Positions 8,831 through 18,822 of a stretch of 64,000 bases of DNA are shown here, one piece after another. The notes below the pieces were generated by a model. That model saw only the letters and a list, made by a program, of their open reading frames with translations, searched no databases and was not told where the DNA came from. The stretch is from Terrilactibacillus tamarindi (GTDB lineage Bacteria > Bacillota > Bacilli > Bacillales > Sporolactobacillaceae). The DNA is taken from contig NZ_WNHB01000011.1 in NCBI RefSeq assembly GCF_009718825.1, positions 45,404 through 109,403 of the forward strand. Direction: 5' to 3'. The translations under genes and the position numbers were made by a program. Numbering within the stretch: position 1 is the stretch's first letter; every line of letters begins with the position of its first letter.

Positions 8831-9382
8831 ATGAACGTTAAGTCTTTCGTTTATCATTTTTGTCTAATAAGTTTAGCTTTCATGATCCTAATAATCAGTT
8901 ACTTTATCACTAATCATTCTTTGAATAAAAGTCAATCGTCAGTGGCAGCAATTGGTAAATCAAAAAATGAGAAACAATTACAATCAATGGAAGTTAGTCA
9001 TCTTTCTCCTTTAAAATACGAGGAAAGAAAAATGTTTCTAAAAATAAACAAGGAAAGAAAATTGAAGCATATTCCACGTCTTCAAATGGATTTCGACCTA
9101 TCTAGATTAGCCAGATTAAGAGCCGAACAAATTAAGCTAGGAAAAACAATACAACCGATTCAATCAGAGTGGATTATCACACACACGCATCACAATCGTG
9201 TTTTTGAATTGATAAAAAAGGAAAGTTTGTCTGAAACAACTAATAGACTATATCATAATTGGGTTTCAAAAAAAGCGGGTTATTTTTTAAACCATGATGT
9301 TAATGGAACTGTAGGGATTGGTTATGCCGCAAACATAAAAACAAATCAAACCATATGGGTCATTGTCATGGTAGAAAAATAG
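8831..9382 (+). CDS. Divergent CAP/SCP-domain (YkwD-like) membrane-anchored protein
   Basis: 183 residues with one N-terminal hydrophobic segment (about 10-27), either an uncleaved anchor or a signal peptide, so the rest should be outside the membrane. Residues 60-183 resemble a CAP (SCP/PR1-like) domain: EERKMFLKINKERKLKHIPRLQMDFDLSRLARLRAEQ matches the usual first helix, and GTVGIGYAANIKTNQTIWVIVMV matches the last strands. The histidines that CAP domains normally place in SHTSP and GHRxN motifs are not recognisable, so any metal-linked function may be lost. The next gene (ylbC) also carries a CAP domain, suggesting an old duplication. Function unknown. Confidence 0.65.
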   Translation: MNVKSFVYHFCLISLAFMILIISYFITNHSLNKSQSSVAAIGKSKNEKQLQSMEVSHLSPLKYEERKMFLKINKERKLKHIPRLQMDFDLSRLARLRAEQIKLGKTIQPIQSEWIITHTHHNRVFELIKKESLSETTNRLYHNWVSKKAGYFLNHDVNGTVGIGYAANIKTNQTIWVIVMVEK

Positions 9383-9484
9383 TTATGAGCGATATGTAAG
9401 GCATGACCTAAATTTTTCATTTAGTCTCAAGGGATATTCATTTTATATAGAGAAGAACGTTGGTATAATGAATGATGAAAGGGA

Positions 9485-10546
9485 GTGTGTGTTCTGCGTA
9501 AAACAAGCTTTATGATATTTTTTATTGCGATTATTGTCTTTGTACTGACTTTTGCTTTTACATTAATAGGACCACCAACGAATCAAAAAGCAGATAATAA
9601 TCATTCCGTAGAGATTACAACACCAACTCAATCAACATTCAAGGTTCCTAATAACGGAATATTTTCATATATGGGAAAGTCAAAAAAAGAAATAATCGAG
9701 AAATTTGGAGAACCAGAACGTATAGATCCGACAAATGAGGGATATCAATGGTTTATATATGGACGAGGATCTGAGAAATATATTCAAATAGGGATCGATA
9801 ATAAATCGGAACGTGTGACATCGATTTACGCTTTAGGAAAACAATTAAAAACAGATCCTTTTATTATAGAAAAGAAGTCGAGAGATATTTATAAAAAGGT
9901 CCCGCTATCTGATACCGTTTCGCTTAACTATAAAGGTACAAAAATTGATTTTGAGTTTAATGAAGATGACCTTATGGTTCGACCTTTAATTAAATTCGGG
10001 AAATATTGGGTTCAATTAAATTTTGATCATATGACAGATCGATTAGTTGGTGTACGATATATGACGGATGAAGTTTTAGTTCGACAAAGACCTTATTCAC
10101 TAACTTATATTGGTGGTAGTTTACCAGATCCATTGAAATTATCAGACGATGAATGGGATGCAGTGAACCAATCTGAAGCCATTGAGATATTTGATATCTC
10201 GAACATCTTGCGAACAAGATATAGCGTTAAACCACTAGATTGGAATAAATCGGCTTCAGATGCAGCATATAAACATAGCCAAGAAATGAAAGAAAAAAAC
10301 TATTTCTCCCATGATTCAAAATGGTCCGGCGATTTGGCAAAAAGGTTACAAAAAGAGAAAGTTCAATTTCAACTAGCTGGGGAGAATATTGCCGCAAAAT
10401 ACCCAGACGGGGTAGCAGTTGTCATTGGATGGCTAAACAGTGAAGATCATCGAAAAAATTTATTGAATGAGGAGTTTACTGAATTAGGAGTCGGTGTATA
10501 TAAAGACAACTATACACAAGATTTTGTAACGCCATTTTCTAACTAA
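9485..10546 (+). CDS. ylbC: YlbC, CAP-domain protein with N-terminal CAP-associated domain
   Basis: 353 residues. An N-terminal hydrophobic segment (about 8-30) directs export. A CAP-associated region follows (about 60-200, starting MGKSKKEIIEKFGEPERIDPTNEGYQWFIYG), then a CAP domain (about 225-350) with the intact motifs YFSHDS, AGENIA and DHRKNLLNEEFTELGVGVY. Homologues are secreted proteins of unknown biochemical role. Start choice is uncertain: GTG 9485 overlaps the only good ribosome binding site (AAAGGGAG), while a CTG at 9494 or ATG at 9512 would be better spaced but gives a rare start or a shorter signal. Position before ylbD supports the name. Confidence 0.85.
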   Translation: MCVLRKTSFMIFFIAIIVFVLTFAFTLIGPPTNQKADNNHSVEITTPTQSTFKVPNNGIFSYMGKSKKEIIEKFGEPERIDPTNEGYQWFIYGRGSEKYIQIGIDNKSERVTSIYALGKQLKTDPFIIEKKSRDIYKKVPLSDTVSLNYKGTKIDFEFNEDDLMVRPLIKFGKYWVQLNFDHMTDRLVGVRYMTDEVLVRQRPYSLTYIGGSLPDPLKLSDDEWDAVNQSEAIEIFDISNILRTRYSVKPLDWNKSASDAAYKHSQEMKEKNYFSHDSKWSGDLAKRLQKEKVQFQLAGENIAAKYPDGVAVVIGWLNSEDHRKNLLNEEFTELGVGVYKDNYTQDFVTPFSN

Positions 10547-10557
10547 CATTTAACGAT

Positions 10558-10586
10558 AAAGGCTCCAATAAATTGGTGCCTTTTTA
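10558..10586 (+). terminator. Intrinsic terminator after ylbC
   Basis: The stem AAAGGC-T-CCAAT pairs with ATTGG-T-GCCTTT across a T-T mismatch and is followed by TTTTT. It lies 11 bases after the ylbC stop. Confidence 0.85.
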
Positions 10587-10726
10587 ATTTTGTTAACAAA
10601 AGTAGACAGAATAATAAATAAAAATGAAATGAATATACAAAATTTTATTAAATTAGGGGAACCATTTTGATTATCAATATTATGATAATAATAGAAGTTA
10701 GTAAAGGTCAGGAAGGGGTGTAACGG

Positions 10727-11170
10727 ATGAGTGAACAACGAACCAATGATGCCATTAAGGCCTTTAAAACATTTTTGCGAAAACATCCCGAGATGGTAAA
10801 AAAAATAAAAGAGCAAGGTAAATCTTGGAATGACATTTTTGACGAATGGGTTCTATTTGGTGAAGACTCAGAAATCTGGGATGAATATGGCATAAAGAGG
10901 AAAGATGTAAAAAAAGATACAGGTACACATAAGAATTTTTCTTTTGATAAAGTCATTTCATTTATTAATCATATAGACACCAAAGATTGGGAAAATAGAC
11001 TTGAAACACTCAATGGGGCTTTAACAAGTATTCAAGGGATTATTGGCCAATTTCAACCTCAACAAAGAAATAACAACCAACAGAATGGGACCAATGCAAA
11101 TGGTAATGAAAATCATCAAACCATGACAGAAACAAGACCTCAGATTCCATTCCGTTTTAGAAGGGATTAA
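10727..11170 (+). CDS. ylbD: YlbD, spore coat-associated protein family
   Basis: 147 residues, cytoplasmic and highly charged. The N-terminal half (RTNDAIKAFKTFLRKHPEMVKKIKEQGKSWNDIFDEWVLFGEDSEIWDEYG) is the conserved YlbD core. The C-terminal third is a low-complexity stretch rich in Gln and Asn. In B. subtilis YlbD is made under the mother-cell sigma factor and reported as a coat component; that role is inferred from the family. It is followed 3 bases later by ylbE, so the two form one unit after the ylbC terminator. Confidence 0.85.
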   Translation: MSEQRTNDAIKAFKTFLRKHPEMVKKIKEQGKSWNDIFDEWVLFGEDSEIWDEYGIKRKDVKKDTGTHKNFSFDKVISFINHIDTKDWENRLETLNGALTSIQGIIGQFQPQQRNNNQQNGTNANGNENHQTMTETRPQIPFRFRRD

Positions 11171-11173
11171 AAG

Positions 11174-11446
11174 ATGAGAAGAGATATCCAATATTATCTT
11201 ACTTCAGCTCCAGAAATAAAACGATATGTTAGAATGAATCCCGAATGGTATATAAAGCTCAGTCGGTATCCCAATGAATATCCTAGATTAGTGAAAGAAG
11301 CAAATGAGTATTATGGCCGAACCTTCGCAAAAAGAATGGATACATTCAATGAGCGAGTAAGTTTTCTTTCGATGCTTATGGATATGGTCATGTCTATGCA
11401 GGATAATCAACAAGAATCGGATAAGTCGTCGAATGAGGATAACTAA
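11174..11446 (+). CDS. ylbE: YlbE-like protein
   Basis: 90 residues, matching the small YlbE family over its first 75 (RRDIQYYLTSAPEIKRYVRMNPEWYIKLSRYPNEYPRLVKEANEYYGRTFAKRMDTFNERVSFLSMLMDMV). There is no signal peptide or enzyme motif. Function is unknown; its tight coupling to ylbD suggests a sporulation role. The last 15 residues are acidic and Ser/Asn-rich and look disordered. Confidence 0.85.
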   Translation: MRRDIQYYLTSAPEIKRYVRMNPEWYIKLSRYPNEYPRLVKEANEYYGRTFAKRMDTFNERVSFLSMLMDMVMSMQDNQQESDKSSNEDN

Positions 11447-11459
11447 TATACAGATTCTA

Positions 11460-11489
11460 AAACCGCGTCAAACCGCTTCAAACCGCTTC
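11460..11489. repeat. Three tandem 10-bp units
   Basis: AAACCGCGTC is followed by two exact AAACCGCTTC units, directly after ylbE. The GC content is unusual for this intergenic region. A simple tandem array with no gene attached. Confidence 0.8.
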
Positions 11490-11631
11490 TAAATAATCCA
11501 AAGTAGGAGAAGTAGGGTGGGGAAGTAAGAAGGCAAATGGACCGATGAGCATCTAAGTTTCAGACATTGTCAAAGGGTAACAGGATAGTGTATGATTAGT
11601 CTATGAAAGACTGATAAATGGAGGTGGAGTT

Positions 11632-12069
11632 ATGTTTGCTTCAATGGAAACCATATCCGTCTTAGACGACACTGAACAATTGGCAAACATGTTAAAAGAC
11701 TCTGATGTTTTCCATGACTACCTAACTTGTAAAGAACGCATGGCAAAAGATGCTCAATCTCAAGCCCTAATTCATAATTTTTTAAAAACGAAAGAGAAAT
11801 ATGACGAGGTGCAGCGTTTTGGTCGTTACCACCCAGATTATAAGTCGGTTATACAAGAAATGATGGAAGTCAAACGAAACTTAGATTTGAATGAGACAGT
11901 GGCTGCTTATAAGGAAGCAGAAGAAAAAGTACAGGATTTACTCAATTCAATAAGTGTACAAATAGCACGAGCTGTATCCGAGTCAATCATGGTACCTACC
12001 GGTGACCCATTTTTTGATAAACAATGTGCTGGAGGTTGTAGTACAGGAGGATCATGCGGTTGTCATTAA
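11632..12069 (+). CDS. ylbF: YlbF, subunit of the Y-complex (regulator of competence, biofilm and sporulation)
   Basis: 145 residues, preceded by GGAGGTGG. The body (about 1-115) is the helical Com_YlbF domain shared with YmcA. The tail carries a cysteine cluster CAGGCSTGGSCGCH, typical of YlbF. In B. subtilis YlbF, YmcA and YaaT form a complex that binds 4Fe-4S clusters, affects Spo0A activation and assists RNase Y in mRNA maturation; this is taken from the family. The Cys-rich tail seen here is consistent with cluster binding. A terminator follows, so it seems a single-gene unit. Confidence 0.92.
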   Translation: MFASMETISVLDDTEQLANMLKDSDVFHDYLTCKERMAKDAQSQALIHNFLKTKEKYDEVQRFGRYHPDYKSVIQEMMEVKRNLDLNETVAAYKEAEEKVQDLLNSISVQIARAVSESIMVPTGDPFFDKQCAGGCSTGGSCGCH

Positions 12070-12089
12070 TATTGGAGTCTTTCGGGTGT

Positions 12090-12118
12090 GTTCTGATGGA
12101 CACCCCCTTTTTTTGTTA
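12090..12118 (+). terminator. Intrinsic terminator after ylbF
   Basis: GGGTGT pairs with ACACCC across a 10-base loop and is followed by a run of T, 20 bases after the ylbF stop codon. Confidence 0.8.
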
Positions 12119-12338
12119 GAGTAAACACAAAAGAACGGAGTGTTAATCTCAGGGCAAATCGCTAAATAGGATAAAATTAATAGTGAACGACAAACCTATT
12201 GAGTGGATGACTTTTTTTAAAACCCCTCTAGTTTGGATACTTCACTAGATAAAATAAAACAGCTATTAGAAAAGAGATTCGAAATAAGATTGATCTATCT
12301 ATTTTCTATGAATCACCTTTTGATTAAGGAGAAAAAGA

Positions 12339-12620
12339 ATGAAAACTGAAAGAATTGGACTAGTTGTATGGATCACTCATCTCAAGTATATACGATATTT
12401 AAGACGGTATGGACACGTCCATTATATATCGGATCGCATGCGTTATGTGATGCTCTATTGCGATGCTGTCAATGAAGAAGAAATTAGACAAGAATTAAAA
12501 AAAGCGAAATATGTGAAACGTATTGATAAATCGCACCTGCAAGAATTGAAAACAAGCTATGAAAAAAAGAAGAACACTGGAAAAAATAGCGGGAAAGAAT
12601 CAGCTTATCTTCCTTTATAA
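12339..12620 (+). CDS. ylbG: YlbG, UPF0298 (DUF2129) family protein
   Basis: 93 residues. The conserved UPF0298 body is KTERIGLVVWITHLKYIRYLRRYGHVHYISDRMRYVMLYCDAVNEEEIRQELKKAKYVKRIDKSH, a small alpha-beta fold. No catalytic motif is evident and the function is unknown. The ribosome binding site AAGGAG lies 8 bases before the ATG. The tail is lysine-rich. Position between ylbF and rsmD is as in B. subtilis. Confidence 0.9.
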   Translation: MKTERIGLVVWITHLKYIRYLRRYGHVHYISDRMRYVMLYCDAVNEEEIRQELKKAKYVKRIDKSHLQELKTSYEKKKNTGKNSGKESAYLPL

Positions 12621-12640
12621 CATTTGTTCACAATAGAAAA

Positions 12641-12668
12641 AAACCTGCAGGATACCCTGCAGGTTGTC
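12641..12668 (+). terminator. Hairpin after ylbG, probable terminator
   Basis: A perfect 10-bp stem AACCTGCAGG / CCTGCAGGTT with a 4-base loop (ATAC), preceded by a run of A. The T tract after it is short, so it may act better on the minus strand or as an RNA stabiliser. Confidence 0.6.
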
Positions 12669-12691
12669 TAAATTCATACATAGTTGTATGT

Positions 12692-12790
12692 CAGACAAAT
12701 GGGAGAGGAGAAACCAGCGGAACACTTATGGGGAAACGTAAGCCTCCGCGGTTGGAACAACATCGTTTGATTGATGTTGTCTTGAAATAG
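12692..12790 (+). ncRNA. csfG: Probable CsfG sporulation small RNA
   Basis: This part of the ylbG-rsmD gap has clear RNA-like structure. AACC(A)GCGGA pairs with TCCGCGGTT; inside it CTTATG pairs with CGTAAG around a GGGAAA loop; a second hairpin follows (AACAACATC / GATGTTGT). CsfG is a sporulation RNA known to lie between ylbG and ylbH (rsmD) in B. subtilis and to be conserved among endospore formers. The call rests on location and structure; I could not align it to a reference. The exact ends, and a forespore (SigF/SigG) promoter before it, are not certain. Confidence 0.55.
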
Positions 12791-12876
12791 TATTAACATG
12801 ATTTTATGGAACTATACGTTAAAAGATAAGATTAAAAAGTCATATTGATGTGTACGACTAAATTAGATGACATAAA

Positions 12877-13030
12877 ATAAAGTGTAACTTCAATCAGTGG
12901 GGGGTTCTTCATCCTCTACTGATTGAAAGCCTGAACCAATTGGGCTCATGTGGGTAGTTACCCCCACTTAGAAATACTTGATTACACTCATTACCTTGAA
13001 GGTGGGGGTATACTCGCCGTTATAAATGAC
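12877..13030 (-). repeat. Dispersed structured repeat, family E, copy 5
   Basis: About 154 bp in reverse orientation. On the minus strand: CATTTATAACGGCGAG, ACCCCCAC...GTGGGGGT, CAATTGGTTCAGGC, then the hairpin CAGTAGAGGATGAAGAACC...CCCACTG, ending in GAAGTTACACTTTAT. It lies between the CsfG candidate and rsmD; a longer in-frame reading of rsmD through it is an artefact. Confidence 0.8.
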
Positions 13031-13066
13031 GTATTGAATGATTATACAATAATAAGGATGATGAAA

Positions 13067-14139
<1,073 letters not shown>

Positions 14140-14145
<6 letters not shown>

Positions 14146-15351
14146 ATTTAGATGGATCTTTGTCCGTAAGAGAATAAAAATGATTAAAGTAATTAATGTA
14201 AACAGTGAACCAGCCTGTAGAACATGGTCCGAGACTTGAATTAAAGTGGTTTGAGTTGCACTTAAAACATCTAATGTGGGAATGAAAGATGGTTCACTTT
14301 CATTAACTTCAAAGAAGTGAAAGAGAATAAAAGCAAAGATGCCACTAGAGAGGGCGTGAATAAGACGTCCAATCAAAAACGGCTTAGCGCTCAAATTGGC
14401 TTCAGATAAAATACTCATCACTTGGGCTTGAATTGAAAATCCACAAAAACCGAGAATCATACTCACTAATATCACTTTTTGAATGAGTGGGCCTGACACT
14501 TCACTAATTTGTCGGGCTCCAATGGTTATTTCGAATAAGCCTGGTATGATCGCCTTACCAAATTCAGGTGAAAAATGAATCAAATGAAGCCCATTATGTA
14601 AGATCAGTTGAATAACACTATCCCAATGAATTTGCATAAGCATCTGATTCAGTACCGAAAATAGAATAATAAATCCGCCGATCATTAATAATGTTGTCAC
14701 TGAATTATGAACAGCGTCACCGAGTAATTTTCCAAACGGTTTTTGCTGGCGAAGGCGCTCTTCATGCATCGTTTGAAAGGCTTTGAATAGAATAAATGTT
14801 TTTTTGGTTGAACTTCTCGTTTCTGTCGTCTCTTCGTTCGATTTATAAAATCGCATGAAAAATCCAACAATAAGATTGCCAAGATAGTGAGAAAGGGCAA
14901 AGATGATACCAAGGGATGCTTGATGAAAGAAACCAGTGGCTATCACACCAAAAATGAAGAGTGGATTTGAAAAGTTAGTAAAACTCGCCAGTCTCTCAGC
15001 TTCGGTTTTGGTTAATTTCTTTTCCTCGTAAAGTCGGGTGCTAATTTTGGCTCCAGCTGGAAAGCCAGAGACAATCCCCATAACAAAAACAAACCCACCT
15101 ACCCCAGGAATTCGGAATAAAGGTCTCATAATGGGCTCAAAGAGAACACCCATAAAGGAGACGAGACCAAAAGCTATCATTAATTCACTAAGGATAAAGA
15201 AAGGCATAAGTGAAGGAAAGACGACATCCCACCACAATTTAAGTCCACGAATAGAAGCATCGAGTGAAACTTGTGGATACGTGATCATGGTACCTGCAAG
15301 ACCAAATGCACAAATAGCAAGTATATATGTTTTGAACACTGATTTCTTCAA
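14140..15351 (-). CDS. ylbJ: Sporulation integral membrane protein YlbJ
   Basis: 403 residues, polytopic, with eight or more hydrophobic segments. The nucleoside-transporter-gate type core is clear: LKLWWDVVFPSLMPFFILSELM, then GFPAGAKISTRLYEEKKLTKTEAERLASFTNFSNPLFIFG. In B. subtilis ylbJ is a mother-cell gene required for heat-resistant spores, probably moving a small molecule across a forespore membrane; the substrate is unknown. The ribosome binding site on the minus strand is AAGGGAG. It is convergent with coaD and divergent from ylbL. The patatin-like ylbK that follows ylbJ in B. subtilis is absent. Confidence 0.93.
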
Positions 15352-15558
15352 TTGCTAGAATGACTCCCTTCTATGTAGACTAAAAGACGAACTTTGAAAA
15401 TCTTGTCCATACAATATGGTATGCTAGGGTATATGAATTAGACCTCATTTGAATTGTTACAAAATCGACCAAAATAACGTCAAAAAATTTAGACATAACA
15501 TAGATGGATACTAAGTAGGTATATACTTATCTTATGAATGTTTGATTGGAGGATGCTG

Positions 15559-16599
15559 ATGAGATTAAGAAAACGAAATAGCATGTACTTGGGGCTAATT
15601 ATTGTTGTGATCCTAGCTCTATTTTTGAATTTTTATAAAACACCTTATTTTATTCAATCCCCAGGCTCAGCTCAATCGATTAAATCCTTGGCTGTCGTTG
15701 AGGATGGTCAAAAGGTTAATGGTGATTTCATGTTAGTCTACATTCTTGTTGGAGAGGCTAATATATACCAATACTTGTGGGCTAAATATGATCATAATAA
15801 GTACACAACATTGGTCAAACAAAACCAAGTCATGATGCCAGATGAAACAAATGAAGAATATAACCTTAGGGCAAAAAATGATATGATGGGGGCTCAAAAA
15901 GCGGCTACCTATATAGCCTATAAAAAAGCTAATCTAGATCCAAAAGTGACTTTTCAAGGTGTACAAATTATTGATGTTATATCATCCATGCCAGCCTCGA
16001 AAGTCCTAAAGCCGGGCGACATTATAATTGGTATGGAAGGAAAGAATATACAAAGTATTTCAGATATCCAGCCCTTACTGAAAAATAGGCGTCCTGGTGA
16101 ATTGATTCATATTAATTTAATACGACATGGAAAAGAACGAAACGTTACAGCTAAAATAGGGACTTTTCCTAAAACCAAATTTTATACCAATGGAAAAACA
16201 CGCTATGGATTAGGTATTACGCAGAGTACCAAACTATCTATTCATGTTAAACCTAAAATCAAATTCAATATTAAAAATATAGGCGGTCCATCAGCAGGTC
16301 TTATGATGGCGCTCAATATTTACGATCAATTAACGAAACGAGATTTGGCCAAGGGCTATAAAATTGCGGGTACAGGAACCATAGAAATGGATGGCTCTGT
16401 AGGTCCAATTGGCGGCATTGAAGAAAAAATCGTTGGGGCAGATAAATCAGGAGCAGATATATTTTTAGCGCCAACGGCACAAAACGAATATGAGGATGCC
16501 GAGAAAACAGCAAAAGATATAGGGTCAAAAATGAAGGTTATTCCGGTAGGAACGTTTGATGATGCCATTCACTACTTATCGAAATTAAAGAAAAAGTAA
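15559..16599 (+). CDS. ylbL: YlbL, membrane-anchored Lon-like serine protease with PDZ domain
   Basis: 346 residues: an N-terminal membrane anchor (about 10-28), a substrate-facing region, a PDZ domain (about 130-210, with ASKVLKPGDIIIGMEG) and a C-terminal Lon-type S16 protease domain. The catalytic dyad is Ser245 in GGPSAG and Lys290 in EEKIVGAD. The active site should face outside. In B. subtilis YlbL together with CtpA degrades the division inhibitor YneA so that division can resume after DNA damage. ATG 15559 is 6 bases from GGAGG and is preferred to the upstream in-frame starts. It converges with ylbM. Confidence 0.92.
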   Translation: MRLRKRNSMYLGLIIVVILALFLNFYKTPYFIQSPGSAQSIKSLAVVEDGQKVNGDFMLVYILVGEANIYQYLWAKYDHNKYTTLVKQNQVMMPDETNEEYNLRAKNDMMGAQKAATYIAYKKANLDPKVTFQGVQIIDVISSMPASKVLKPGDIIIGMEGKNIQSISDIQPLLKNRRPGELIHINLIRHGKERNVTAKIGTFPKTKFYTNGKTRYGLGITQSTKLSIHVKPKIKFNIKNIGGPSAGLMMALNIYDQLTKRDLAKGYKIAGTGTIEMDGSVGPIGGIEEKIVGADKSGADIFLAPTAQNEYEDAEKTAKDIGSKMKVIPVGTFDDAIHYLSKLKKK

Positions 16600-16604
16600 A
16601 TCAA

Positions 16605-16631
16605 GTCGCTTACTTAATTTAAGTAAGCGAC
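16605..16631. terminator. Bidirectional terminator between ylbL and ylbM
   Basis: A perfect palindrome, 13 bases each side (GTCGCTTACTTAA / TTAAGTAAGCGAC) around a single T, placed between the stop codons of two convergent genes. Confidence 0.8.
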
Positions 16632-16640
16632 GGTTAAGGT

Positions 16641-17858
16641 TTAAAGAAAACGTTGGTTTTCTTGGTCGTAGCGAAGAGGTTTTGATTTTTTTTCTGAGTA
16701 AGATGTTTTCATGTCATAGATATCCGCAGATCTAATATCAATTCTCAGTAAGTCTTCAAACGATTTTTTTACATTGGATATTAAAGGAACCGAGAATGAG
16801 TCCTTTTTATATCGCAGATAACGTTGCCCCTGTAATGATATTCCCAGCAATCGAAGATAGGGGGGATGTGGTTTTGCTAAAAAAGACTTCATTTTTTGCT
16901 TTGATACATTTACTAGTATATGGCAACAATATCTTTGTAATCTTGTCCAAGTGTATCGCTTTGTCTTCATTAAACTGACAAATGAGATAAAGTCATTGGT
17001 TTCTTTGATGGCTTTCATGGCACGAAATTCAAGGCCTTCTTCTGATTCATAGATAGAGGCTAATTCCTCCGTGGATGATGACATTAACCGATATTTCAAT
17101 AATGGAAAAAAATCATTCCAACCCAAAATTTGGTTCTGATTAACGGCTCTCATCAATATTTTATAAGATTCATTTGGCATCTTGTCTGCAATAGATTTAA
17201 AATCATCTCCATTCATTAATGCGTTGCGAATGCTGGTTCCACTCGCAAATCCAGTATGAGTATGTGGGGATTGGTCATGGTGTTGTGCGCCTTTTCTTAA
17301 TATCGTATGGGCATTGATAGAACTATGATGTTCCTGTATGACTTTGACATAATGAAGTCCAAGAATATTATTGGGTTCTGATAAGTCAAGAAGCTTCGTT
17401 TCATTTTTATGAGTTAAATCGTAAGCCAATGAATAAGCTTTCGGATAACTATATCCCTGTTGTAATTTTTCTTGAACAAGAAGATCGAGCTTACTTTTTT
17501 CATTGCGTAAATGTCGAGCGGTATGATAAAAAGAAGCTATGTCACCTGATTCACTACCGAAATAAAGATCTGTTATTCCACATTCTGAGAGGATAGAGAT
17601 GGCGCCTTGTGCAAAAAGATTCGCATGTCCTACTGCATAGTGATATGGTAGTTCTAGGACAAGATCGATTCCTGCGGTTAAAGCCATTTCTGTTCGCAGC
17701 CATTTAGATACGATGGATGGTTCACCGCGTTGAAGAAAATTCCCACTCATAACCGCAATGATGATGTCTGGTTTTTCTATTTTGCGAATCCTCTGAATAA
17801 GGTATTGATGACCATTATGCATTGGATTGAACTCAACAATGATACCTGCTATTTTCAT
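16641..17858 (-). CDS. tmcAL: tRNA(Met) cytidine acetate ligase (TmcAL)
   Basis: 405 residues, former name YlbM. It uses ATP and acetate to form N4-acetylcytidine at the wobble position of elongator tRNA-Met. The N-terminal nucleotidyltransferase fold has IVEFNPMHNGHQYLI (HxGH-type motif), VMSGNFLQRGEPS, ELPYHYAVGHANLFAQGAISIL and later GASGTSIRNALM-like SGTSIRNALMNG; the C-terminal half is helical. The ATG has AAGAAGGTG upstream on the minus strand. It is divergent from ylbN, as in B. subtilis. Confidence 0.95.
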   Translation of the reverse strand: MKIAGIIVEFNPMHNGHQYLIQRIRKIEKPDIIIAVMSGNFLQRGEPSIVSKWLRTEMALTAGIDLVLELPYHYAVGHANLFAQGAISILSECGITDLYFGSESGDIASFYHTARHLRNEKSKLDLLVQEKLQQGYSYPKAYSLAYDLTHKNETKLLDLSEPNNILGLHYVKVIQEHHSSINAHTILRKGAQHHDQSPHTHTGFASGTSIRNALMNGDDFKSIADKMPNESYKILMRAVNQNQILGWNDFFPLLKYRLMSSSTEELASIYESEEGLEFRAMKAIKETNDFISFVSLMKTKRYTWTRLQRYCCHILVNVSKQKMKSFLAKPHPPYLRLLGISLQGQRYLRYKKDSFSVPLISNVKKSFEDLLRIDIRSADIYDMKTSYSEKKSKPLRYDQENQRFL

Positions 17859-18090
17859 TTGAATATATCACCTTCTTTTTCTGCACACTAAGTTTGTATG
17901 ATTTGAATACTGTCTAATCTTGTCTATCACCTGTAAATACTATAAAAGGTTTAACTAAGTGACATGGATTGATTTGATCACCTTGGATTAGTCGTTAAGC
18001 ATATAAATGTATTACATCAATATGATGCGTTATATTGACATTTAGTAGTACAAAGTCTATAATAACATTTGTTGTCTAGGAGTGGTAATG

Positions 18091-18612
18091 ATGGCTTTAA
18101 AATGGACATTATCGGATTTATTGAAAAATAAAGAAGAAGGATACGTTGTAGATGAAACTGTACAATTACCTTTAGACTTATTTCATGTGGATCCGGAAAT
18201 AAGACAGCTTTCTCCTATACATGTTCATGGGTATGTGGAGTTTATGCGACATTCGATAACATTTCATCTTACCATTGATGGAACGATGGTTTTACCATGT
18301 GCGATAACGTTAGAAGATGTTGATTACCCATTTCATATCCGGACATCTGAAACGTTCTTGTTGTCACCAAATTATCGTGATGAAGAACTCGATGAAGATG
18401 ATCTTGTTCATACGATTGAAGACGATGAAATCAATTTAACACCATATATTGTTGAAGCGATTTTAGTTGAAAAACCAATGCGTATTGTGAGTGAAAGCGC
18501 TGAGAAACGGGCCAATCCATCAGGAGAAGGTTGGGATCTCGTCTCTGAAAATGAACAGAAAAAAATGATTGACCCACGGCTTGAAAAACTGAAAAAGTTT
18601 TTTGACGAATAA
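18091..18612 (+). CDS. ylbN: YlbN, YceD/DUF177 family protein
   Basis: 173 residues, acidic. The conserved DUF177 core is VHGYVEFMRHSITFHLTIDGTMVLPCAITLEDVDYPFHIRTSETF, followed by an acidic middle and NLTPYIVEAILVEKPMRI. These proteins nearly always precede rpmF and are implicated in 23S rRNA maturation or ribosome assembly. The zinc-binding cysteines of some family members are not present; only one Cys is seen. ATG 18091 is 8 bases from AGGAG; ATG 18088 is an alternative. Confidence 0.9.
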   Translation: MALKWTLSDLLKNKEEGYVVDETVQLPLDLFHVDPEIRQLSPIHVHGYVEFMRHSITFHLTIDGTMVLPCAITLEDVDYPFHIRTSETFLLSPNYRDEELDEDDLVHTIEDDEINLTPYIVEAILVEKPMRIVSESAEKRANPSGEGWDLVSENEQKKMIDPRLEKLKKFFDE

Positions 18613-18637
18613 ATTGTCTTAGAGGAGGTGTGAACCC

Positions 18638-18811
18638 ATGGCAGTACCTAAAAGAAGAACATCTACTACAAGAAAAAACAAACGTCGTACACATTTTAAA
18701 TTGAATGTACCAGGTATGGTAAAATGCGATAATTGTGGAGAATACAAACTTGCACACCGTGTATGCCCAGAATGTGGCTCATACAAAGGTGAAGAAGTTA
18801 TTGAAAAATAA
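18638..18811 (+). CDS. rpmF: 50S ribosomal protein L32
   Basis: 57 residues, starting [17 protein letters not shown], the classic L32 N-terminus. The four-cysteine zinc-ribbon CDNC...CPEC marks it as the zinc-binding (C+) form rather than a zinc-independent paralogue. A strong GAGGAGGTG lies 7 bases before the ATG. It is 25 bases after ylbN, the usual pair. Confidence 0.97.
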   Translation: MAVPKRRTSTTRKNKRRTHFKLNVPGMVKCDNCGEYKLAHRVCPECGSYKGEEVIEK

Positions 18812-18822
18812 TAGTCTGTTTT

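Noticed and set aside
11460..11489. CRISPR array
   Set aside because: Units are 10 bp and contiguous with no spacers or cas genes.
12950..13066. Upstream extension of rsmD
   Set aside because: Those codons translate repeat E copy 5; family N-terminus begins at 13067.
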